64,000 nucleotides of DNA from Prochlorococcus sp. AG-409-O23 (GCA_003215355.1 QCKL01000004.1:37810-101809), one strand, 5' to 3'. Counted from the stretch's first letter, positions 21,406 to 31,353 are shown. Notes: a model not told the origin generated them from the sequence alone. Program-made: numbers and translations.

Positions 21406-21538
21406 ATAACAGTTAGTCGAAAGAGGTCAGATACTGTGGGGGAAAAAAAGTTTTTTAGTATTTTATAGTGGAAGAAAAAGTTTTAATTTGGTATATATCA
21501 AAAAGTTTAAAATTTGCGAAAAGGATTATTTCGTAAAG

Positions 21539-21766
21539 CTAATTAAACTTTTCAGCCTTTTTGAGTGCCAACCCCGCCACTAAACCCAAGCATATAACAG
21601 GGAATAAAGCCCTTGCGGATGAAGTAGCAAATAAAACAGTTGCTGCTGCACCACCGAACAGTGCCCACTTAGGTAAGCCGCTAATAGCTCTATATCTGGT
21701 ACTTCCTTGAGGAGGCAAGACCTCTGGATCAATAGCCCTTACATTTCTCGCCTTTTTGTAAGTCAT
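21539..21766 (-). CDS. Small hypothetical membrane protein
   Basis: ORF of 75 aa; hydrophobic WALFGGAAATVLFATSSARALFPVICLGLVAGLALKKAEKFN. Confidence 0.55.
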   Translation of the reverse strand: MTYKKARNVRAIDPEVLPPQGSTRYRAISGLPKWALFGGAAATVLFATSSARALFPVICLGLVAGLALKKAEKFN

Positions 21767-21807
21767 ATTCTTACCCTAAGAAAACTAAGCCCTATTGGCA
21801 GGGAGAG

Positions 21808-21945
21808 TTAAGCAGCATCACGTCTTTTCAGACTGGCTCTCTCATCTTCTAAAGCAACTACAACAGCCTCAGCCAACCGTTCATTCCCCTTAGCCTTCCA
21901 GGCAGCCATTGCTGTCTCAAGGCGAGATTTCTGTTCCTGTTCCAT
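21808..21945 (-). CDS. Small charged hypothetical protein (45 aa)
   Basis: Hand translation: MEQEQKSRLETAMAAWKAKGNERLAEAVVVALEDERASLKRRDAA*; below ORF-track cutoff. Confidence 0.5.
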   Translation of the reverse strand: MEQEQKSRLETAMAAWKAKGNERLAEAVVVALEDERASLKRRDAA

Positions 21946-22366
21946 AAAAACCAACCGTACTGTCAGAGGGATGTTTTTTAAAGCTGCGCAGTTCTAACGC
22001 ACTTCAGGCCCATTTCGCTAGTTTTCTACATCTTGGTTAACGACAGCTCTAGCCAATTGCTTATACCCAAATCACTTAAATCAAAAAGTAGTTAAAGCAG
22101 TTACGTCGAATTAGGAGCATTTCCTATAAGGCAACAAAAATGCGCAATAAAGCATTGATTTTAAATCAAATCGGTTGATGCTACTGACTTTAGTAATATT
22201 CGAAGCCTAGGACTCTGATGCTATAATCAATAATTAACGGCCTAAGACAACTTACACTTAAGCAGCAATTGAAGCCAAAATAGGTGCAATTACTTAAACC
22301 CAAGCGTCTAATCAGCCAACAATCTTAGAAGTTTTCAGGTATAAATTACGCGAGATACTCACATAT

Positions 22367-22412
22367 AGCAAATAAAGTACCTAAGTGATATCACTTAGGT
22401 ACTTTATTTGCT
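22367..22412. repeat. Perfect 46-bp palindrome
   Basis: AGCAAATAAAGTACCTAAGTGATATCACTTAGGTACTTTATTTGCT equals its own reverse complement. Confidence 0.9.
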
Positions 22413-22479
22413 GTAACCAAATTACCAAAATTAGTCAATTTCGTAGTAAATAAGTCATTCACCTATGGAGGTGCTAGTC

Positions 22480-22635
22480 ATGAAAAAAACAGAAACTAAC
22501 CTAGTCGCGGCAGCTGAAGAGCATGATGCCCTTGACTCTTACTTTGAGTGCATTACTGCTTGCTCCTGGGTGGGCGGAGAAGATGTCGAATGCGTAACAC
22601 GCTGTGTCGAAGTCCACCTCAAGTCAGAAGAATAA
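22480..22635 (+). CDS. Small twin-CX3C protein (51 aa)
   Basis: Hand translation: MKKTETNLVAAAEEHDALDSYFECITACSWVGGEDVECVTRCVEVHLKSEE*; ggaggtg Shine-Dalgarno-like motif upstream; alternative in-frame start at 22465. Confidence 0.7.
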   Translation: MKKTETNLVAAAEEHDALDSYFECITACSWVGGEDVECVTRCVEVHLKSEE

Positions 22636-22873
22636 TCAAATTAGGTTATGACTGCAGTTCTTCTCGACAAATCACTTCAACTATAAATAAAAAAAAAGTT
22701 ATTTAATTTGAAATTTTCAGTGAAATTGTGCAATTCATTTTAACTTCTCTTTTTCTGCAAAAGCCGCGCAAAGATAGAAGCATTAGCAAATGCCATAATC
22801 CTAGTAATCAAAACCTTGATGCCTACAGCCTTTCTAAGTACCAACTGAAGCATCTCAACTGATAGGCTTACTT

Positions 22874-23137
22874 TTAATTAAAAGAAGAAAACCTGAAAAT
22901 CTTGGCGACTAAGTCAGCATTGACCGTCAAAATCAATCCAGTATCAATATTAAGAATCTGAAAGATGCTGTTGTGAGCCGGGTTACGAGATCCACCCCAA
23001 ATATGGATTACCTGGCCAATCCACCAATCAGAGCCCAAGAGACTTTCATCCAATGCATCCTTTTTCAAAACAACAACGTAATCCAATCTTTTGACCGCCA
23101 AGAAAACAGGACAGGATGAGACTCGCGAAACAGCCAA
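22874..23137 (-). CDS. DUF3104-like protein
   Basis: DYVVVLKK...WWIGQVIHIWGGSRNPAHNSIFQILNIDTGLILTVNADLV. Confidence 0.65.
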   Translation of the reverse strand: MAVSRVSSCPVFLAVKRLDYVVVLKKDALDESLLGSDWWIGQVIHIWGGSRNPAHNSIFQILNIDTGLILTVNADLVAKIFRFSSFN

Positions 23138-23602
23138 GGGAGACAGGTCAATAGAACACTTGTACTGTAAGTCCTACTGGCAACGTCGGTCCAGGCAAAA
23201 ATCTGCGAATAGAAAATTAAAAGGTAATTATTAGAATTAATAGTTAGCTAGCAATTAGGAATCAAATGGAAATGAAGCAATTGTGCCAGTCAAAGTAGAG
23301 ACCAGAAGTAGCTTGAAGAAGTAATAGGTCTGGCAAGATTTAAATATGAGGAGTTGAGACAATCGAGGAGTGGAAACAAGGCCACACCCTCAAGATCTCA
23401 AGAAAACACTGCCTTTGGCAGGGCTTTTAATCTTAAAAGTTGACTAACGGAATGGATTGAAGAATGTTTCTAAGATATTAAGAATCGAAAAGAATACAAA
23501 TAAATTAAACACGACTAAATGAGTCACTAAATTTAATTAAAGTAAGTAAGTAAGTATCATTTGGAGCTACAATTATGTGTTAGTAGGAATATAATATATT
23601 TG

Positions 23603-23989
23603 TTAGTCAGTTAAATTAGTAAGCCATTTACATTGGGATAAATTACTTGTTGAGGGAGTGGCTAGGCCCTTAGATATTAAAGATCTTTGAAGGCTTATAC
23701 CATTATGATTTAATTCAGCGAGAGTTCTTCCCATTCGATCCATGGAGATCCTACGTATCTGAACAGTTCTACCTTTAATATTATTGGTTAGAAAGTCCTT
23801 AGCTAAAGATGCTTGGAATTGCTCTAATTTGCTACCCCATTGACTATCAGGTACATCAATGCATGCTAATCTAATCTTCTCACCATATGTAGAAATACAA
23901 GTGTTAGCAGATTGACAGGTGCTGATTGTTACTTGCATTTGAGAATGAGCAGGCAAAATAAACAAAAGCAACAAAAAGGTCTTGTACAT
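23603..23989 (-). CDS. Secreted thermonuclease-like (SNase domain) protein
   Basis: Signal peptide MYKTFLLLLFILPAHS; IRLACIDVPDSQWG...LAKDFLTNNIKGRTVQIRRISMDRMGRTLAEL..GISLQRSLISKGLA. Confidence 0.75.
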   Translation of the reverse strand: MYKTFLLLLFILPAHSQMQVTISTCQSANTCISTYGEKIRLACIDVPDSQWGSKLEQFQASLAKDFLTNNIKGRTVQIRRISMDRMGRTLAELNHNGISLQRSLISKGLATPSTSNLSQCKWLTNLTD

Positions 23990-24422
23990 GAAAGAGCTCA
24001 GATAGTCATTTTTAGAGACGAGACTATGTATGAAAACATGCTATGCAGATTAGTTTAGTGCTGGATAAGGGTGAAGCTAGATTAAGAATAAAAAAGTTGT
24101 GTCAAGTGGAAATTCACTGCAAGCCTATCTTAAAGTATCGATTATTTACTTAAATAAAAATATTAAGGTGCATGAAGACTTTACGGTATAAATACATAGG
24201 TAATTTATTCCTTGTAATGTTAATAGAAATAGCTGAAAATCCATAGTAGATATACTTGTAATAGTTTACGAGCAGGGCTATGGCATATGGTCAAATAGAT
24301 AAGTCAAAGTATAAAGATAAAAAATGGTACCGTATAGATTATCTTTCAATGATAAATAATCTATGCGTATATATAGCAAGTTTACTTTATCTACAAGTTA
24401 TTGGACATTAACAAAAAATAAA

Positions 24423-24692
24423 ATGAAAAAGAATCCACTATTTATAAGTAAGAGAGGAGGAACAATAGATTGTTTCAAAGGAGACTCTGGCTGGTTGTTT
24501 AGGGTAAGGTCGGATCATCTTTCCTTATATTGCTATGATTTTGCATCTGCAAAGGTTCAATTAACTAGACTTGAACGATTAAATAAAGGGTCCTTAGGAA
24601 TGAGCTTAAAGGCAATTAAAAGGCATGGTAAAGAACTTCGGAGTCTTGTAGAATCAGCAGCTGCACCTTACCTAGAGAAAGAAGTTGTCTAA
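24423..24692 (+). CDS. Hypothetical protein (in-frame upstream start at 24363 also possible)
   Basis: MKKNPLFISKRGGTIDCFKGDSGWLFRVRSDHLSLYCYDFASAKVQLTRLERLNKG... Confidence 0.5.
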   Translation: MKKNPLFISKRGGTIDCFKGDSGWLFRVRSDHLSLYCYDFASAKVQLTRLERLNKGSLGMSLKAIKRHGKELRSLVESAAAPYLEKEVV

Positions 24693-24744
24693 CTAGAATC
24701 CTAATTTTTTAGGTGTTTAAAAAAGAAGGCTCAGGATAGCTTGA

Positions 24745-25317
24745 TTATGATGGAGGCTTGATTGCTTTAAGTTCAAACCAAAACTCTTTAATTATATTCC
24801 ATTGATTAGTATTCAACTCTACAATAGTATCAGAAAGTTCTTTATCTGATTGGATATTTAATTTTGCTATTGCATTTTTTTCAGCAATATACTTAGTATT
24901 AGTTATCTCAAAATCAACATTTAGAATATAAGATAGCATTGTATAGTTACTTTTGCTTTTGATCCATTCATCATTCTGTTTACGAGACATCATTGAGAAT
25001 GTGATTTCGTCAAAAGCCCTAACATGAGTTGGATCTGACCAGAAAGTAACATGTTTATAGTTTGGAACTTGAATTATAATTTTTGCTCCATCTCTTGAAA
25101 TTCTATAAATCTCCTGAATAACCTTCTTGAATACACTAAATGTTTGTCCAACATGCTCCAAAACATGTTTAATCAGAATCTCATCAAAATAATCATCAGG
25201 GAATGGGTAGGGTGCAGACTCTATGTCATGAAGAATGTCTGGGTTGCAGTGTTCAAAATTATCTAGGTTGATATAACCATCTCTCTTATCAAAACCGCAG
25301 CCAAGATTTAGCTTCAT
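24745..25317 (-). CDS. SAM-dependent methyltransferase
   Basis: MKLNLGCGFDKRDGYINLDNF...DYFDEILIKHVLEHVGQ...EIYRISRDGAKIIIQVPNY. Confidence 0.8.
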   Translation of the reverse strand: MKLNLGCGFDKRDGYINLDNFEHCNPDILHDIESAPYPFPDDYFDEILIKHVLEHVGQTFSVFKKVIQEIYRISRDGAKIIIQVPNYKHVTFWSDPTHVRAFDEITFSMMSRKQNDEWIKSKSNYTMLSYILNVDFEITNTKYIAEKNAIAKLNIQSDKELSDTIVELNTNQWNIIKEFWFELKAIKPPS

Positions 25318-25676
25318 TAGAAGTGACTCACTGTTAAGGCAATTTGTCTACCTATACATAACTAAGATTCTCAGCTTAAACAAGAATCATTGAATATATT
25401 AAGTATTGGATAATTTTTGAAGTGTGTTTCAATATATATGCGTACAAGGCAAGCAAATTATCATGACAAATAAATAAAAAGCGCATTAAATGTGTTAAGC
25501 TATATTTATAATAATGTTAAAATCATTAATATCTGTCACTCTAGTAAAACCTAAAACAACACAAGAAGTTGCATTTGCAGCAATTACAAGGATTAAATGA
25601 TTGCATTTGCTCACATGTATTGGCAATTTCAAGCGAATTGGACTAATTTAATTGATATAGTTCGATGATCATTCAG

Positions 25677-25811
25677 ATGCAATTATCTGACGTACTCATA
25701 TGGATATCGATACCATTTGTTATTGTTACTGCATACTTTGGTACTAGAAATGGTTATTATAATACGGATAAATATGAGGGAGATGGTTGCGCACATGATG
25801 TACTGCGATAA
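25677..25811 (+). CDS. Small single-TM protein (44 aa)
   Basis: Hand translation: MQLSDVLIWISIPFVIVTAYFGTRNGYYNTDKYEGDGCAHDVLR*; below ORF-track cutoff. Confidence 0.5.
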   Translation: MQLSDVLIWISIPFVIVTAYFGTRNGYYNTDKYEGDGCAHDVLR

Positions 25812-26053
25812 CCATAAATAGCAAAATAAAAAGTGTTTAAAATGATAATTTGAGTTAACAATTTTATTGTTGATTTGAATCTTTATCAACCTTTTACCAA
25901 GAATAAGAAAAATGAATAAGAAATTTTAAATAAATAAGTAGCTTCTTCAGTATTGGATTCAACACAACATAACTAATATCCTTACGGACATGACAGGTTA
26001 ATTTCTATTGGCGAGAAATAAAACTAGAATATGTTATAACAAATGCCGACATC

Positions 26054-26254
26054 ATGGGACTTACTGCAAGTGAAAAACGTGAACTAGTGAAGACCAAGCT
26101 CCAACAACTAAGGAAAGACCTACGTATTATGCATGCTGGTGTAACTGAAGATCAGACAATGCCAGAACCTGGTGAAGTAAAAACAGTAATGAGTGTATTA
26201 GAGAATTTACTAGAAGTTTTAGAGCCAAAAGGCTCTAGGAAATCAAAGTCATAA
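26054..26254 (+). CDS. Small hypothetical protein
   Basis: ORF of 66 aa, MGLTASEKRELVKTKLQQLRKDLRIMHAGVTEDQTMPEPGEVKTVMSVLENLLEVLEPKGSRKSKS. Confidence 0.5.
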   Translation: MGLTASEKRELVKTKLQQLRKDLRIMHAGVTEDQTMPEPGEVKTVMSVLENLLEVLEPKGSRKSKS

Positions 26255-26455
26255 GTAATTAAAATCAACCCATTTACTCTGCCAGCATTGGGAACTGCCA
26301 TAATGACTCCCTTAGCTTTCTAGGAAAAATTAGATTTATAGCTTTAAGAGCAATTAAGTATAATTATCATGCATAATATAGTAATAACTATTATCCTTCG
26401 AAATCCAAATGAAAGATAATTAGCCGATTAAAGTAAATTTAGTAAAGTTACCGAA

Positions 26456-26767
26456 TTAGGATTGGGCTCTAATTAGATCTTCAGTACTACATTTGTCGGG
26501 GATGTAAACATCATCAAATGAGTCCTTGACTGTTGCGAGGTCAATAACAGCATCCTCCGCTAAGCAGCTAAGTACCTCATCTACACTGACTCCCATTTCC
26601 CTTGCCATCTCTCGCAAAAGTTCAGCCGTCTCGCCACTAACACAAAGGTGTGCCGGTAAGAAGACAGAATCCGCAGGGTCGATGTACTTCATAAAGAAAA
26701 TATTAAGCCATCGGAGGGCGCTGGGCTCGTAAAGCATCAAAATGGGCAATCTGTCTTCATAAAGCAT
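26456..26767 (-). CDS. Hypothetical protein
   Basis: ORF; LCVSGETAELLREMAREMGVSVDEVLSCLAEDAVIDL helical segment; start uncertain. Confidence 0.5.
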   Translation of the reverse strand: MLYEDRLPILMLYEPSALRWLNIFFMKYIDPADSVFLPAHLCVSGETAELLREMAREMGVSVDEVLSCLAEDAVIDLATVKDSFDDVYIPDKCSTEDLIRAQS

Positions 26768-27930
26768 TGATCAAAAGCTCTTGGACCAGAAGAGCCTTTG
26801 TCGACTCAATACCTATGATTAGAGGTATAAATAATCAAATCAGGCTAAATATGATGAAATAGCAATAACAATGGGAAGCAGGATTTGATTTTGATAGAAG
26901 AACAACAATAGACAGTAACAGGCACAGATAACATAATGATGGTTAGTCAAAAGCCTAAAATAATAAGTCAAATATGATTATGTAAATAAAATTCTATTTA
27001 ACATTGAAATATGCAATTAGCACATTTTATCTATATTTTAAAGCATATTTGATGATGCAAACGTGAGTGATTAATAAAAGCGCCAATAAAAATATACGTT
27101 CGAGTACTTATAACTCATAGTTAAATAGGTTGTTGTATTAAAGACTTATTATTCTCCCAATGTATAAAGCAAATAAGGATGGTTTTAGGTATAGATCAAA
27201 ATTGTATTAAAAACGCTAAAACATGTAATTTAATGAAAGAAATGATAAAATTATCAGAACAAGGATATTGATATAAGTAATTCAATAAATAACATATTTA
27301 TTAAGAATTTTGGATGATTTTCTCTAATCAGCCAAATATCCCGATTAAGGTATTTTTTTATATATAAAAACTTACTTGAACCTTATTGCAACTACTCTAT
27401 TGGCTATTAAACATCCTATAGAAGGCATAGCCTATGTCATATATATTTCTATATTTATTCGCTGGCAGTGGCCTGCACTATGGAATCGGATTTTATTAAA
27501 AATGATGGCACCAGTACGCTCTTAGCATTAATCCACTAAAAAGGACTGCAGCGCCAGTAGCTAACCCCTAAAAAAATTAAAGCCAAAGGAATCTTTTTTG
27601 ATGATTTCGCTTAAGAGTGCTTTACCCACCAAATCCACTAATAAAGACAAAATGGCTTCAATTTTTCAGTGGAAGCATTGACTTGACTAGTATTAATACT
27701 GACGATCACTGTCTTACATGAAGAATGCTGTAAGGGTATGAAGGGTTCTATACCACAAAACTCGAGTGATTGGAAGGGTTTACAAGGAATCCAAAAGAGT
27801 TTCGTCAATCACAACAGTTACTACAGAACCTACAGTTTTAGACTGAGTTGGAGTACTAATATCTATATGACTTAGGATTGATATCGCCTAAGCCCTTTGT
27901 TTCTCTTAATTAAATAGTGGAAAATAGACT

Positions 27931-29265
27931 ATGAGGGAAGATGAGACTCAGCAAATTAACTCACTGCAGTTGACGGATGAGTCATCAGAGATTTCCTCGT
28001 ACGATGAAAAAAACAACCTGGGTATAGAAGAAAACCCATCGGCAAAACCCTCAGACCAACTATCAGGTGGATTACTAGGTTGGTATGCGGCATTCAGCAG
28101 CAAATTGTTAAAGAATGAAGAACCATATTACTTCTCAATGTTTAACGAGCCACTAGTTTTATATCGAGATAAAGAATCAAAACCAAGATGTATCAAAGAT
28201 CTATGTCCGCATAGAGGTGCATCATTTAGAGGAGGAGAACTACAAAATGGAGAATTAGTTTGTCCATATCATGGCGCAAGATTTTCATCTAAAGGTGAAT
28301 GTACAAATTTAGATCGAATAACCTGTCAACATATTGTTGATTCAAACTACAGTAATTATGCAAAGAAGATTCACCTTTATCAATATCCATGCGTAGAAAA
28401 AGACGGTTATATATTTATCTATTACACTGGAGAAGCAAAAACCAATCTAAATGATTTCAAGCTAGAGTCATCTCTAGAAGATCTTAGAAGTGATTCATAT
28501 GGATTTAAATCAAATGAATATACACACGAAGAGGTAATTGTAGATTTCAAATGTGACTGGGCAAGAATTATTGAGAATCATTTGGATATACTACATATCT
28601 TCTGGGTACATGGGGATACTATACCTGATAAGGATGTCAGTAGAAAGGTTATAACTAGCTTTAATCAGAAGATTACTCGTGAAAGTAGACAGATAGAAAG
28701 TAAATATAATCACAAAGAAAAAAACAAAGGTGAGTTCATTAGTATTAAATTTATACCACCTGGAAGAATTATTATCTATAAAGGAACACCTGAAACAGCA
28801 AGATATGTACAAATACTTGACCATATACCACTTGGTCAAAACAGAGCAAGAGTTATAGTTCGTCACTACAGAAAGTTCCTAAAAAACAAGCTATTAACAA
28901 AGCTAATAATGTTTAGGTTACTTCAACAAAGAATTTTTTATAGAGTCTTCTCTGAGGATTATATGATATTAAAAACACAAACCTTTAATCAGCAAATGGG
29001 ATATATAGTGAAGGACAATGTAAAGCTATTAGGTGAGGATAAAATGGTTCAGTACTACTGGGATTGGCTTCAGAACGCATTAATAAAAGATAAACCTTGG
29101 CAACTTCACCCAACTAACGATAGTACATGCTCTGTTCACCAAGATATGCCAATGCTTTATCCACCAGAGAATAGAAAGCTATCAAATAAAAATGATAGAG
29201 ATATTGGCCTTCAATTGCTAATACGTGCATTGATACCAATAGGCCTAATAATATTAATATTGTAG
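27931..29265 (+). CDS. Rieske [2Fe-2S] non-heme iron oxygenase, pheophorbide a oxygenase/Lls1-like
   Basis: Rieske motifs CPHRG and CPYHG; iron site region WARIIENHLDILHIFWVHG; C-terminal hydrophobic tail. Confidence 0.85.
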   Translation: MREDETQQINSLQLTDESSEISSYDEKNNLGIEENPSAKPSDQLSGGLLGWYAAFSSKLLKNEEPYYFSMFNEPLVLYRDKESKPRCIKDLCPHRGASFRGGELQNGELVCPYHGARFSSKGECTNLDRITCQHIVDSNYSNYAKKIHLYQYPCVEKDGYIFIYYTGEAKTNLNDFKLESSLEDLRSDSYGFKSNEYTHEEVIVDFKCDWARIIENHLDILHIFWVHGDTIPDKDVSRKVITSFNQKITRESRQIESKYNHKEKNKGEFISIKFIPPGRIIIYKGTPETARYVQILDHIPLGQNRARVIVRHYRKFLKNKLLTKLIMFRLLQQRIFYRVFSEDYMILKTQTFNQQMGYIVKDNVKLLGEDKMVQYYWDWLQNALIKDKPWQLHPTNDSTCSVHQDMPMLYPPENRKLSNKNDRDIGLQLLIRALIPIGLIILIL

Positions 29266-29275
29266 TTATCAACCA

Positions 29276-29395
29276 ATGTCTACAAATATGAATGATGACA
29301 ATAAAAGACCTCCATGGATGAATTGGGCCTATCTTGGAATATTTATTTGGTCTAGTTGGCAACTTATTGGATTTTGGAGTAACCAACTAGGTTGA
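29276..29395 (+). CDS. Trp-rich single-TM miniprotein (39 aa)
   Basis: Hand translation: MSTNMNDDNKRPPWMNWAYLGIFIWSSWQLIGFWSNQLG*; 10 nt after the Rieske gene stop. Confidence 0.55.
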   Translation: MSTNMNDDNKRPPWMNWAYLGIFIWSSWQLIGFWSNQLG

Positions 29396-29471
29396 AGAAT
29401 TATATAAATAGTTATGTACCTTTACAGTCTTATCATCATCTTACTAAAAGAAATAAATAGATAAAGATGTC

Positions 29472-30269
29472 ATGAAGCATGGCTACAAATGGCTGCAGAT
29501 AAAGGATGTTGAAAGCTATAAGAATGGAAAGAAGATCTTTGCGGACCTTAGTGTAGAGATGAGGGTAGGCGAAAATATAGTGATAGTTGGTCCAAATGGA
29601 TCTGGTAAAAGCTCATTTATAGATTTAATTAGTAGGAATATTTATCCAGTTGTAAAACCAGGTACAGTATTTAGATTATTTGGTGAAAGCAACATAAGTA
29701 TCTGGGATATAAGGTCTAAAGTTGGCTTAGTAACGACTGATATTGAACAAAGAATACCAAGTCACATTAAAGCAATAAATGTACTTCTATCAGGTTTCTA
29801 TGGAACTATTGGAATCCAGAAACTAAATCATGTGAATACTAATCATGTTCGCAAGGCGGAAGAGATTCTTGATACATTATTCCTAAGTGGATCGAGTAAT
29901 TTAAAATTTGGTGAATTATCTGAAGGAGAGCGTAGGAAATTAATTATTGGGCGAGCAGTAATACATAATCCAAAGGTATTGATACTTGACGAGCCTACAA
30001 TTAAATTAGATATAAGATCTCATTACAATTTGCTTACAACAATTAGTGACCTATGCAAACGAGGAACAACCCTAGTTCAAGTGACTCATAGAGTAGATAC
30101 AATAATAAAAGAGACAAATAGAGTTTTATTCATAAAAGATAAGAAGTTTATAGACGATGGGAGCAAAGAGAAGTTAATTACATCTGAAAAACTAAGTAAT
30201 CTTTTTAATGCTAGTTTAAAAGTTAAAAGGTCGAATGGATATTTTTATCTTCTGCCAAATCAAAATTAG
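29472..30269 (+). CDS. ABC transporter ATP-binding protein, ModF-like
   Basis: Walker A GPNGSGKSS, signature LSEGERRKLIIGRA, Walker B KVLILDEPT, H-loop QVTHR. Confidence 0.85.
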   Translation: MKHGYKWLQIKDVESYKNGKKIFADLSVEMRVGENIVIVGPNGSGKSSFIDLISRNIYPVVKPGTVFRLFGESNISIWDIRSKVGLVTTDIEQRIPSHIKAINVLLSGFYGTIGIQKLNHVNTNHVRKAEEILDTLFLSGSSNLKFGELSEGERRKLIIGRAVIHNPKVLILDEPTIKLDIRSHYNLLTTISDLCKRGTTLVQVTHRVDTIIKETNRVLFIKDKKFIDDGSKEKLITSEKLSNLFNASLKVKRSNGYFYLLPNQN

Positions 30270-30298
30270 ACGATAGTATTTCTGATTATTACTGGTCA

Positions 30299-30511
30299 TT
30301 AGCGGGTTAAATAGATAACTATTAAAAAAGTAATAACTGAAATAGGAATCCAATAGAGATTCCTATTTGATTTCGATCTTTTATTAAAGCGTGATGTCAC
30401 GTTATTCTTGCCAATAGGTAATCCACAACTTATGCAAACTAAACGCCCAGCCAAAGATCTATCTGCTCTAAATTTACGGCTTCCACATTGATGGCAGAAA
30501 TTATTTCCCAT
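30299..30511 (-). CDS. Zinc-ribbon small membrane protein
   Basis: FCHQCGSRKFRADRSLAGRLVCISCGLPIGK and C-terminal TM WIPISVITFLIVIYLTR. Confidence 0.6.
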   Translation of the reverse strand: MGNNFCHQCGSRKFRADRSLAGRLVCISCGLPIGKNNVTSRFNKRSKSNRNLYWIPISVITFLIVIYLTR

Positions 30512-30615
30512 CTCTTATTAAAAGATTAAATCAATATATTTATCACTTTAACATCAAGCGATGCTATTGATAATTTTATAACAAGTTGTATATGACATAA
30601 GAAGGATTTATAAGA

Positions 30616-31353
30616 CTATGCATTCAGCCAAGGTTCGAGAAAGCATAAAGGATCAGACATGTTTTCCGAATAAGAAAGTAGGCTTTTAGGACAGTAGGAA
30701 TATAGGACTTCATGATTTCTTCCTAATAGAAAAGTTGCTCCTCGCTGAGTAAGCACTTTTCTATTGGGCATATATGTAGGCCAATTACTTATCACCTCAA
30801 TCATATTTTTTAATCTTAATGTTGCCAATTCGAATGGCCTAAGGAAACCAATTCCACCTGCTTTCTTAAATAGAGAACCTTTGAATGTGATAGGTGAGAA
30901 AATCCTTATAGAATCATCATTGTTAAAGATTTGGGCACTTGATCTATCGCCAACATATCCTCTTAATACTTCGGTAAGTGTACCTTTTGATCCAATTCCA
31001 GCACACATAAGAATCAGGTTAAGCAATGGCTCTACTGGCAAATCAAGCCCAGGGGATAGGCCTAGTAGGCGATGAAATGATGCATCGTTTTCGAGAACCA
31101 ATGATTCAAGAGGGAATCTTGTATAAGAACAGAATCTAACCTTAGATGATTCATCTCCAATCCCAATAGCCCACAATTTAATAGATGATAGTTTCAATAA
31201 GGGTATGATTTTGGATATTCTTTGGGCGTACTCGATACTATCAAAATCTCCCAAAGCACCAAAGAAAATAATAAGCTTCATACCTTTATCTCCTCTATTC
31301 TGAATAGAATAGATTTTTTTTACTATTAATTCAGCCTGATCGTTAATGTTCAC
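30616..31353 (-). CDS. AhpC/TSA-like (peroxiredoxin-like) protein
   Basis: LWAIGIGDESSKVRFCSYTRFPLESLVLENDASFHRLLGLSPGLDLP...MCAGIGSKGTLTEVLRGYVGDRSSAQIF. Confidence 0.6.
   Translation of the reverse strand: MNINDQAELIVKKIYSIQNRGDKGMKLIIFFGALGDFDSIEYAQRISKIIPLLKLSSIKLWAIGIGDESSKVRFCSYTRFPLESLVLENDASFHRLLGLSPGLDLPVEPLLNLILMCAGIGSKGTLTEVLRGYVGDRSSAQIFNNDDSIRIFSPITFKGSLFKKAGGIGFLRPFELATLRLKNMIEVISNWPTYMPNRKVLTQRGATFLLGRNHEVLYSYCPKSLLSYSENMSDPLCFLEPWLNA

Noticed and set aside
22740-22853. 37-aa minus-strand ORF MLQLVLRKAVGIKVLITRIMAFANASIFARLLQKKRS*
   Set aside because: Plausible amphipathic peptide but no supporting context or motif; too short to call without comparative data.
23390-23435. CTGCCTTTGGCAG hairpin followed by T-rich tract
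   Set aside because: Terminator-like but no clear upstream gene in the right orientation; possible ncRNA end, not supported enough.
23540-23560. AAGT tetranucleotide repeat (about 4 copies)
   Set aside because: Too short and intergenic with no evident phase-variable gene.
27213-27272. 30-aa ORF fragment (…CIKNAKTCNLMKEMIKLSEQGY)
   Set aside because: Briefly considered as part of a Nif11/prochlorosin-type leader; lacks a leader motif and Gly-Gly site.
27560-27670. Minus-strand frame KIEAILSLLVDLVGKALLSEIIKKDSFGFNFFRG*
   Set aside because: Considered as a high-light-inducible protein remnant; no chlorophyll-binding ExxNxR motif and no start codon.
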